Part shown: positions 58,497 through 64,000 of the stretch, piece by piece
How positions within the stretch are numbered: the stretch's first letter is position 1
How the letters are laid out: the number at the start of each line of letters is the position of its first letter
Assembly (NCBI RefSeq): GCF_000212375.1
Contig: NC_015501.1
Coordinates: 310,001-374,000 of the forward strand
DNA from: Porphyromonas asaccharolytica DSM 20707
GTDB taxonomy: Bacteria > Bacteroidota > Bacteroidia > Bacteroidales > Porphyromonadaceae
Reading direction: 5' to 3'
Length of the DNA: 64,000 nucleotides
The notes under the pieces: model-generated
What the model saw: the letters and a program-made list of their open reading frames with translations, nothing else
Told to the model about the DNA's origin: nothing
Database searches by the model: none
Program-made: the position numbers and the translations under genes

Positions 58497-58540
58497 CCCT
58501 TTGTTGTGTAGGGTAGGCTTGCGAGATAAAATATTATTCG

Positions 58541-58548
58541 TACCTTTG
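58541..58548 (+). promoter_or_regulatory. Promoter -7 box for rpsO
   Basis: TACCTTTG with TTG at 58519-58521, spaced 19 bp: a near-ideal Bacteroidota promoter. Confidence 0.85.
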
Positions 58549-58568
58549 CAGGCGAAATACATCGTCGT

Positions 58569-58603
58569 ACTCATTGTCGCCCCATTGAGGTGGGGCATTG
58601 AGT
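58569..58603 (+). promoter_or_regulatory. Structured leader of rpsO, possible S15 autoregulatory site
   Basis: ACTCA/TGAGT encloses a second stem GCCCCA/TGGGGC with a TTGAGG loop, within the 5' leader. S15 is known to regulate its own mRNA in several phyla with unrelated leader structures; whether this hairpin does so is inference. Confidence 0.5.
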
Positions 58604-58647
58604 GGCGAGGATGATATGAATGTCTCACAAATAACCTCATAAACAAG

Positions 58648-58929
58648 ATGTACCTAGACAGTACCAAGAAGCAAGAGATCTTCGCACAGTACGGAGCCTC
58701 AGCACAGGACACAGGCAGTGTCGAGAGCCAGGTAGCTCTCTTTACTTATCGTATTCAGCACCTCACGGAGCACCTCAAGGACAACAAGAAGGACTTCTCT
58801 ACCTCACGTAGCCTGAAGATGCTCGTAGGTAAGCGTCGTCGTCTGCTAGACTATCTCGCTAAGAAGGATATCGAGCGTTATCGTAAGCTCATCGCTGACC
58901 TTGGCATCCGTCACACGACGAAGTTCTAA
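58648..58929 (+). CDS. rpsO: 30S ribosomal protein S15
   Basis: Small-subunit protein that binds the 16S central domain. 93 aa, typical of Bacteroidota. Visible: ESQVALFTYRIQHLTEHLKD and the 16S-binding GKRRRLLDYLAKKD. Single-gene unit with a strong promoter and a ~95-nt structured leader. No clear terminator was found before the tRNA-Gly promoter. Confidence 0.98.
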   Translation: MYLDSTKKQEIFAQYGASAQDTGSVESQVALFTYRIQHLTEHLKDNKKDFSTSRSLKMLVGKRRRLLDYLAKKDIERYRKLIADLGIRHTTKF

Positions 58930-59026
58930 GCAGCGCGTCCAGCCGAAGGTACTGGTAAAAATTAGCCGAAAGAGGACATTCGAAAAATAAATCCTCCAAA
59001 GCTATTGCAGATTCAAAAAGTTTTCG

Positions 59027-59034
59027 TACCTTTG
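59027..59034 (+). promoter_or_regulatory. Promoter -7 box upstream of tRNA-Gly
   Basis: TACCTTTG with TTG at 59005-59007, spaced 19 bp. The transcript would run ~120 nt before the tRNA and pass a small hairpin at 59082-59097 (AAGAGC/GCTCTT). Confidence 0.8.
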
Positions 59035-59163
59035 TACTCACAAATCGGCAGGGCGCCCTTTAGCACCTCTCGGTGGTTAGGAAGAGCGACGGCTCTTATA
59101 AGTTTTGAGTTTGTGTACTCATAATATATACGAGAGGATTATTAGAGAGTGGGTGTCCGAAAT

Positions 59164-59236
59164 GCGGAAGTAGCTCAGTTGGTAGAGCACAACCTTGCCA
59201 AGGTTGGGGTCGCGGGTTCGAGTCCCGTCTTCCGCT
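59164..59236 (+). tRNA. tRNA-Gly (GCC anticodon)
   Basis: 73-nt cloverleaf: acceptor GCGGAAG/CTTCCGC, D-arm AGCTCAG...GAGC, anticodon stem CAACC/GGTTG with loop TTGCCAA (anticodon GCC), T-arm CGGGTTCGAGTCCCG. Discriminator T; CCA is not encoded. Confidence 0.96.
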
Positions 59237-59273
59237 CTCCGATATATACAGATATTGGTTTAGAGTAAGAACA

Positions 59274-59319
59274 GATAAGCGTAGTGAGCCGCACAGCTCC
59301 TACGCTTATCTTGTTTTAT
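59274..59319 (+). terminator. Intrinsic terminator of tRNA-Gly
   Basis: GATAAGCGTAG pairs with CTACGCTTATC (11 bp), followed by TTGTTTTATT. Confidence 0.9.
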
Positions 59320-59394
59320 TAGTGTATGTCAAGAGCTGACTAGCCCAAGCTCTCTACACCGCCTTAGACTGAGAAGATGTATATTTGCAAGTAG

Positions 59395-59569
59395 GAGACT
59401 GTTGCATAAAGGCGAATCGCTGTGTTGCTTTCGGGATTCGGCTTCGGTCACATACGGAGGTATGCTCCCTTCAGACCTCACCCTCAGCGCCTTGCGCTTC
59501 ATCCTTTCTGTAAAGTCTAGACAATCTTGCAAGCAAGATTGTGAGACTGTTGACTTTTGCAACAGTCTC
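59395..59569 (-). mobile_element. 175-bp MITE, copy 2
   Basis: Same termini and sequence as copy 1 apart from one base. It is flanked by AAGTAG on both sides (59389-59394 and 59570-59575), a 6-bp target duplication. Strand is given to match copy 1. It lies between the tRNA-Gly terminator and the DUF2130 gene. Confidence 0.9.
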
Positions 59570-59596
59570 AAGTAGAGAGAGGCGGGTCGGATGACT

Positions 59597-59645
59597 CTCT
59601 AACTTCTACTCTCTAACTTCTAACCTCTAATCTCTAATTCCCCCT
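59597..59645 (+). repeat. 7-bp array running into the DUF2130-protein start codon
   Basis: CTCTAAC, TTCTACT, CTCTAAC, TTCTAAC, CTCTAAT, CTCTAAT, TCCCCCT, then ATG at 59646: seven units in phase to the start codon, just as at 32866-32900. Confidence 0.85.
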
Positions 59646-60968
59646 ATGCACGAATTGGTTTGTCCGAATTGCCATCAGCCGTTTAGTATTGATGAGCGTG
59701 GCTATGCGCAGCTGCTAGAGCAGGTGCGTGGTCAGGCCTTTGACAAGGCACTCGCAGAGCGCGTGGCACTTGTAGAGGAGCAGAGCCGACAGGCGCAGCA
59801 GCTAGCTGTAGCGCAGGCCGAGGCGACGCTCAAGGAGCAGCTCTCCCAGCGAGACACTCAGCTGGTTCAGCTGCAGAGCAAGCTCGACGCCATGGGCGAG
59901 AAGAGCCAAGCGGATCTGCAGCTGGCTCTGGCCAACAAAGAGCAGACGATCACCGAGCTGCACGCTCAGCTAGCGCAGCAGGAGAGCTTGCGAGATAATG
60001 AGCGCCTGAAGGTGCAGGCCGAGAGCCAGAAGACACTACAAGCCAAGGAGCAGGAGATCACTGCTCTGCAAGCTCAGGTGGCGCTACAAAGCAAAGAGGC
60101 TCAGCTGGAAGTCAAGCAACTGCAAGAGCAGCACGAGCTAGAGAAGAAGATGCTGGAGCGAGAGGTAGACTTCTACAAAGACCTCAAGACCCGCATGTCC
60201 ACCAAGATGCTCGGCGAGACACTCGAGCAGCACTGTGCCTTAGAGTTTGAGCAGAAGCTGAGATCCTTCTACCCCCACGCTTACTTTGAGAAGGACAACG
60301 ATGTGGTCGGTGGCACCAAAGGAGACTTTGTCTTTCGTGACTATGCCGAGGGTAATGAGCTAGAGTACATCTCCATCATGTTTGAGATGAAAAACGAAGC
60401 CGACACGACCTCCACGAAGCATCGCAACGAAGACTTTCTCAAGAAGCTCGACGAGGATCGGCGCAAGAAAGGGTGCGAGTATGCCGTCCTCGTGTCGCTC
60501 CTAGAGCCAGACAACGAGCTCTACAATGGTGGCATCGTCGATAAGTCACACCGCTACGAGAAGATGTATGTGATCCGGCCCCAGTTCTTCGTACCGCTGA
60601 TCACGCTCCTCGTCTCCACCTCACGCAAGAGCCTCGACATACGCAAGCAGCTCTTCGAGGCGCAGCAACAGTCCATCGATATCACACACTTTGAGGAGGA
60701 TATAGAGGAGTTCAAGGACAAGTTCGGACGCAACTTCCGCCTAGCGAGTGAGAAGTTTCAGAAGGCAATCGAAGAGATCGACAGTTCGATCAAGCATCTG
60801 CAGAAGATCAAGGAGCATCTCATCGGTAGCGAAAACAACCTACGCCTAGCCAACGACAAGGCGGAGGGGCTCACCATTCGCAAGCTCACCTACAAGAATC
60901 CGACCATGCAAGCGAAGTTTAAGGAGCTCAAAGCGCAGCGCGCACTCGAACAGCCTTCAGAGGATTAA
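59646..60968 (+). CDS. DUF2130-family protein with long coiled coil
   Basis: 440 aa, no signal peptide. N-terminal Cys-x-x-Cys ([10 protein letters not shown]), a ~150-residue Glu/Gln/Lys-rich coiled coil (~35-185), then the DUF2130 core: [50 protein letters not shown], then [20 protein letters not shown]. The core has a nuclease-like look (acidic residues then EMKNE), and some authors group it with restriction-like folds; activity is not established. It is a single gene with a 7-bp array abutting its start and a strong terminator. Confidence 0.85.
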   Translation: MHELVCPNCHQPFSIDERGYAQLLEQVRGQAFDKALAERVALVEEQSRQAQQLAVAQAEATLKEQLSQRDTQLVQLQSKLDAMGEKSQADLQLALANKEQTITELHAQLAQQESLRDNERLKVQAESQKTLQAKEQEITALQAQVALQSKEAQLEVKQLQEQHELEKKMLEREVDFYKDLKTRMSTKMLGETLEQHCALEFEQKLRSFYPHAYFEKDNDVVGGTKGDFVFRDYAEGNELEYISIMFEMKNEADTTSTKHRNEDFLKKLDEDRRKKGCEYAVLVSLLEPDNELYNGGIVDKSHRYEKMYVIRPQFFVPLITLLVSTSRKSLDIRKQLFEAQQQSIDITHFEEDIEEFKDKFGRNFRLASEKFQKAIEEIDSSIKHLQKIKEHLIGSENNLRLANDKAEGLTIRKLTYKNPTMQAKFKELKAQRALEQPSED

Positions 60969-60993
60969 ACTATCGAACACGACATATATATAG

Positions 60994-61033
60994 AGAGGGG
61001 ACTCGACCGCTACCGTGCGATCGGGTCCCCTCT
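60994..61033. terminator. Bidirectional terminator between DUF2130 gene and purN
   Basis: AGAGGGGAC pairs with GTCCCCTCT, with an inner CGA/TCG; lies between convergent genes. Confidence 0.8.
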
Positions 61034-61041
61034 ATCATTAA

Positions 61042-61068
61042 GAGACTATTGCAAAAGTCAACAGTCTC
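61042..61068. repeat. Solo MITE-end hairpin (inverted, one change)
   Basis: GAGACTATTGCAAAAGTCAA then CAGTCTC: reverse complement of the 27-bp hairpin, with one base altered. It lies 12 bp past the purN stop, so it may end that gene. Confidence 0.8.
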
Positions 61069-61079
61069 ATTTAGCTACG

Positions 61080-61667
61080 CTAGACGAGTGGCGGGAGGTC
61101 GGGACGTGTGAGGTAGTCAGCGACGACCACGGGGTAGTAAGTATGCTCCAGACGATGAATGCGCTCAGCGAGCGTATCGACCGTGTCATCGGGATGAACC
61201 GCTAGACGCACCTCGCAGAGCGTCGAGCCACGATCGAACTGGTCGTCGATGAGGTGGATCGTGATGCCGCTCACGGAGCAATGATCCTCTAGTACACGCT
61301 CATGGACGCGATCGCCATACATCCCCTTGCCTCCATAGTCGGGCAGCAGCCCCGGGTGAATGTTGAGGATACGCTGCGGGAAAGTGCGCAGCAAGCTCTC
61401 TGGCACCAAACCCAGGAAGCCCGCCAGGACAATAGCCGTCACCCGATACTGCTCCCGAAGTTGCTTAGCAAAAGCGGGGTCTCGCATCTCCTTGCGCTGG
61501 AAGGTGAGGGACGGTATGCCCAGTCTCTCAGCACGCTTGAGGACTCCAGCGTGGGGGTTGTCAGTTGCTATAAGCGCGACAGAAATGTCGTCGATATGAG
61601 CCAGGTAGTGAACAAGAGCCTCCGCATTTGTTCCATTGCCTGAGGCGAAGATAGCTATGGTTTCCAT
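61080..61667 (-). CDS. purN: Phosphoribosylglycinamide formyltransferase
   Basis: Transfers a formyl group from 10-formyl-THF to GAR, the third step of purine synthesis. 195 aa from the ATG at 61667, where the family begins (METIAIFASGNGTNAEALV); the frame is open to 61730, but the added 21 residues are not family-like. Catalytic residues lie in LNIHPGLLP (Asn, His) and in the later HLIDDQFDRG (Asp). Its leader overlaps the acpP leader in antisense. Confidence 0.96.
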   Translation of the reverse strand: METIAIFASGNGTNAEALVHYLAHIDDISVALIATDNPHAGVLKRAERLGIPSLTFQRKEMRDPAFAKQLREQYRVTAIVLAGFLGLVPESLLRTFPQRILNIHPGLLPDYGGKGMYGDRVHERVLEDHCSVSGITIHLIDDQFDRGSTLCEVRLAVHPDDTVDTLAERIHRLEHTYYPVVVADYLTRPDLPPLV

Positions 61668-61676
61668 TTTTATTCG

Positions 61677-61684
61677 TACATTTG
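61677..61684 (+). promoter_or_regulatory. Promoter -7 box for acpP-fabF
   Basis: TACATTTG, ~180 bp before the acpP ATG and only 10 bp from the purN start codon. Confidence 0.65.
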
Positions 61685-61750
61685 TTGCACATAAGGGGCG
61701 CATGTGTGCAAAATGCAGTGGCATTCGCACGCTCTCACGTCTCTTGTGTA

Positions 61751-61758
61751 CAAAGGTA
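61751..61758 (-). promoter_or_regulatory. Promoter -7 box for purN
   Basis: TACCTTTG on the minus strand, ~84 bp before the purN ATG. Together with the acpP box the predicted transcripts overlap by roughly 55 nt. Confidence 0.7.
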
Positions 61759-61864
61759 CAGCTAAATCTGCGGACACGATACGCCTCAGCGCCAAGCGGT
61801 CTGCACCGAGGCTTACCGATCCAGTATGACTAATCAATTATTCATCAAATAAACCTATTAAGCA

Positions 61865-62104
61865 ATGAACGCAGAAGTAGAAAGCAAGGTCAAAGACCTA
61901 ATAGCAGACAAACTCAACGTCGAGCTCTCAGAGGTAACTCGTGAGGCAAACTTCACCACCGATCTTGGTGCTGACTCACTCGACACTGTCGAGCTGATGA
62001 TGGCCTTCGAGAAGGAGTTTGATATGACCATCCCCGACGAGGAGGCTGAGGGTATCAAGACCGTTGGCGACGCTATCGACTACATCGAGAAGCAGCTAGC
62101 ATAA
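61865..62104 (+). CDS. acpP: Acyl carrier protein
   Basis: Carries growing acyl chains on 4'-phosphopantetheine in fatty acid synthesis. 79 aa, acidic, normal length. The attachment Ser is in [13 protein letters not shown] near residue 39. It is followed by fabF after 243 bp, the usual acpP-fabF pairing, with hairpins in the gap. Confidence 0.98.
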   Translation: MNAEVESKVKDLIADKLNVELSEVTREANFTTDLGADSLDTVELMMAFEKEFDMTIPDEEAEGIKTVGDAIDYIEKQLA

Positions 62105-62158
62105 GCCATCCCGAGGAGTAGACAGAGTGCTCTCCTCACCATACGATACAGAGGTCTC

Positions 62159-62176
62159 GTCGCATAGCTATGCGAC
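62159..62176. promoter_or_regulatory. 18-bp perfect palindrome between acpP and fabF
   Basis: GTCGCATAGCTATGCGAC reads the same on both strands. It could be an operator or an RNA hairpin; no regulator is known to me for it. Confidence 0.4.
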
Positions 62177-62210
62177 CACCTAGATCCTCTGTAGCACATA
62201 CAGAGCCCGA

Positions 62211-62252
62211 GGGCAAGTCTCAGATCTCCCAGCGTGGGTGCTGGGCTTGCCC
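62211..62252 (+). terminator. Hairpin between acpP and fabF
   Basis: GGGCAAG/CTTGCCC encloses CCCAGC/GCTGGG, with a short downstream TTGTG. It may attenuate fabF relative to acpP. Confidence 0.5.
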
Positions 62253-62347
62253 TTGTGCATTTCCCCACATTCAGTTTACACCGCTAGAACCTGCTGCTCA
62301 TAGCAGCAGACTCCTCATATCCTTGACGCTTGACTTTGATATAGCCT

Positions 62348-63601
62348 ATGCAATTTAACAGAGTAGTCGTGACTGGCCTAGGTGCCATCACCCCCATTGG
62401 CAATGATGCTCCTACCACTTGGCAAAACATGCTAGCCGGTAAGAGTGGAGCAGCTCCCATCACACAGTTTGATGCCTCCAAGTTCAAGACCCAGTTCGCC
62501 TGTGAGGTCAAAGGCTTTAATCCAGAAGAGCACTTCGACCGCAAGGAGGTACGCCGCTATGATCGATATACACAGCTCGCACTGGTAGCGACAAAAGAGG
62601 CGATCGCAGACTCTGCTGTAGACCTAGAGCATGTCGACAAGAACGAGGTCGGCGTCATCATCAGCGCAGGTATCGGAGGACTAGAGACCTTCCAGGAGGA
62701 GATCATGCAGTATGATCCCGAGCGGGGGCCCCGCTTCAACCCCTTCTTCATCCCGAAGATGATCTCCGACATCGCTGCTGGACTCGTATCGATCGAGTAC
62801 GGCTTCCACGGACCCAACTACAGTGTCGCCTCAGCTTGTGCCTCCTCAACCAATGCAATCATCGATGCCGCTATCATGATACGTCTAGGCAAGGCGAAGA
62901 TGATGGTCGCCGGTGGTAGCGAGGCTGCTGTGACGGTCGCTGGTATCGGCGGCTTCAACGCAATGCATGCACTCTCCACACGCAATGACTCACCCGAGAC
63001 CGCCTCTCGCCCCTTCAGTGCGAGCCGTGACGGCTTTGTACTAGGCGAGGGAGCTGCGATCCTCATACTTGAGGAGTATGAGCATGCAGTAGCTCGTGGG
63101 GCTAAGATCTATGCAGAGTTCGCCGGCTTCGGACTCTCAGCCGATGCCTATCACCTGACCGCTAGCCACCCCGAGGGACTAGGAGCCAAGCTCGTCATGA
63201 CCCGTGCCTTAGAGGATGCTGGTATGAAGCCCGAAGATGTAGACTATATCAACGTTCACGGCACCTCTACACCCGTCGGTGATGCCTCAGAGGTCAAAGC
63301 GATCCAAAGCGTCTGGGGCGACAAAGCGTACGACCTCAACATCAGCTCCTCGAAGTCTATGACAGGACACCTGCTCGGTGCTACGGGAGCCCTAGAGGCT
63401 ATGGCTATCGTCAAGTCCATCCAGGAAGATGTCGTCACACCGACCATCAATCATGAGCCAGGAGATGAAGACGACCAGATAGACTACAAGCTCAACTTCA
63501 CCTTTGACAAGGCACAAAAGCGCACCGTCAACGTAGCCATGAGCAATACCTTCGGCTTCGGAGGTCACAACGCTTGCGTCATCTTCAAGAAGGTTCGATA
63601 A
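62348..63601 (+). CDS. fabF: Beta-ketoacyl-ACP synthase II
   Basis: Elongates acyl-ACP with malonyl-ACP in fatty acid synthesis. 417 aa, normal length. The active-site Cys lies in SVASACASSTNAI near residue 163; the two His are in INVHGTSTPVGD (~303) and SKSMTGHLLGATG (~340). It follows acpP on the same strand. The gene ends before a large hairpin, then rnc; acpP-fabF-rnc is a common order. Confidence 0.98.
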   Translation: MQFNRVVVTGLGAITPIGNDAPTTWQNMLAGKSGAAPITQFDASKFKTQFACEVKGFNPEEHFDRKEVRRYDRYTQLALVATKEAIADSAVDLEHVDKNEVGVIISAGIGGLETFQEEIMQYDPERGPRFNPFFIPKMISDIAAGLVSIEYGFHGPNYSVASACASSTNAIIDAAIMIRLGKAKMMVAGGSEAAVTVAGIGGFNAMHALSTRNDSPETASRPFSASRDGFVLGEGAAILILEEYEHAVARGAKIYAEFAGFGLSADAYHLTASHPEGLGAKLVMTRALEDAGMKPEDVDYINVHGTSTPVGDASEVKAIQSVWGDKAYDLNISSSKSMTGHLLGATGALEAMAIVKSIQEDVVTPTINHEPGDEDDQIDYKLNFTFDKAQKRTVNVAMSNTFGFGGHNACVIFKKVR

Positions 63602-63654
63602 GCGCGCACTCACTATACGTAGATCGCATCGCATAGAGCCTATGACAATCTATC

Positions 63655-63725
63655 AGCGACACTTCCTCACGCCTGTCTGCATCCGCTCGTTAGAGCAGAC
63701 ACGCGTGAAGGGGTGTCGCTCTTTT
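63655..63725 (+). terminator. Large 66-nt hairpin between fabF and rnc
   Basis: AGCGACAC...GTGTCGCT, TCACGC...GCGTGA and GTCTGC...GCAGAC nest into one long stem, followed by CTTTT. It reads as a terminator or a processing hairpin ahead of rnc. Confidence 0.6.
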
Positions 63726-63748
63726 GAGGCTCCTAGAGAGGTAGTGCT

Positions 63749-64000
63749 ATGAGTTTGATCAGACTCTCTCGAACCAGAATGTGGCTCCAGGAGCTCAGCG
63801 AGCGCTGGCAGCACTGGTGGAGCAACTTGCGTGGAGACAACTCACAGCGCACACCCAATCTGACGACCCTCTTCGATCGGATAGGTATCGTGCCGGTCCG
63901 CACAGACCTCTACCTCCTAGCTATGCGTCACCGCTCCTGCTCTATCGTCGGAGAGGAAGGAGAGAAACTCAATAATGAGCGGCTCGAGTTCCTCGGTGAT
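63749..64000 (+). CDS. rnc: Ribonuclease III, N-terminal part (3' end outside the window)
   Basis: Cleaves double-stranded RNA in rRNA and mRNA processing. 84 codons are visible from the ATG at 63749 to the window edge. A ~35-residue N-terminal extension rich in Arg and Trp precedes the catalytic domain. The window cuts off inside the signature NNERLEFLGD, whose Glu and Asp bind metal. The gene follows fabF, and the 66-nt hairpin just upstream could be an RNase III target (inference). Confidence 0.9.
   Translation, partial: MSLIRLSRTRMWLQELSERWQHWWSNLRGDNSQRTPNLTTLFDRIGIVPVRTDLYLLAMRHRSCSIVGEEGEKLNNERLEFLGD

Noticed and set aside
59329-59571. 80-aa open frame on the minus strand
   Set aside because: It lies in MITE copy 2 and reads the same peptide that is inserted into LptE; it has no promoter or independent support.

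Overview
The window looks like chromosomal DNA of a Bacteroidales bacterium, most likely a Porphyromonas of the asaccharolytica/uenonis type (inferred from protein character and a moderately GC-rich composition; not checked against a database). Supporting signs are the Bacteroidota -7 promoter box TAnnTTTG before many genes, the near absence of Shine-Dalgarno sites, Mfa-type fimbriae, several proteins with type IX secretion (T9SS) sorting domains, HU-like/amidase/DUF4248 genes and a serpin.

Layout. 1-3.5 kb: end of transketolase, a TPR protein, a viroplasmin-RNase H and an ATP-grasp-like protein. 3.7-6.5 kb (minus): rplM-rpsI-rpsB-tsf. 7-10.2 kb (minus): pyruvate phosphate dikinase and tRNA-His. 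10.4-14.2 kb: an outer-membrane TonB-receptor-like protein and an unknown membrane protein. 14.8-18.3 kb: nadB-nadC-nadA, the de novo NAD pathway. 19.3-24.3 kb (minus): smpB-serS, then sigma-54 activator-lptE-TPR protein-secG; a 175-bp miniature transposon sits in frame inside the lptE signal peptide. 25.3-31.3 kb (minus): shikimate kinase, a 7TM-HD membrane phosphodiesterase and two secreted T9SS proteins. 31.9-34.3 kb: HU-like protein, amidase, small membrane protein, a spanin-shaped lipoprotein and DUF4248, which together resemble a phage lysis cassette. 34.6-46.4 kb (minus): a seven-gene Mfa-type fimbrial operon with an intrinsic terminator between the major pilin and its anchor. 46.8-53.4 kb: a large LRR/beta-helix T9SS protein, a serpin lipoprotein and an unknown triple-repeat lipoprotein. 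53.7-64 kb: tyrS, glycosyltransferase, uridine kinase, a TRIC-type channel, an L,D-transpeptidase, rpsO, tRNA-Gly, a DUF2130 protein, purN, acpP-fabF and the start of rnc.

The intergenic DNA is unusually structured. It holds (i) five arrays of short dyad motifs with a 21-22 bp period, about two helical turns; (ii) two oppositely oriented copies of a ~250-bp element made of six consecutive hairpins, with compensatory stem changes; (iii) 7-bp (CTCTAAY) arrays, two of which run in phase up to a start codon; (iv) a ~240-bp dispersed palindromic repeat in several copies; and (v) two nearly identical MITEs plus three solo copies of their terminal hairpin placed between genes. No transposase, CRISPR array or rRNA operon was seen.
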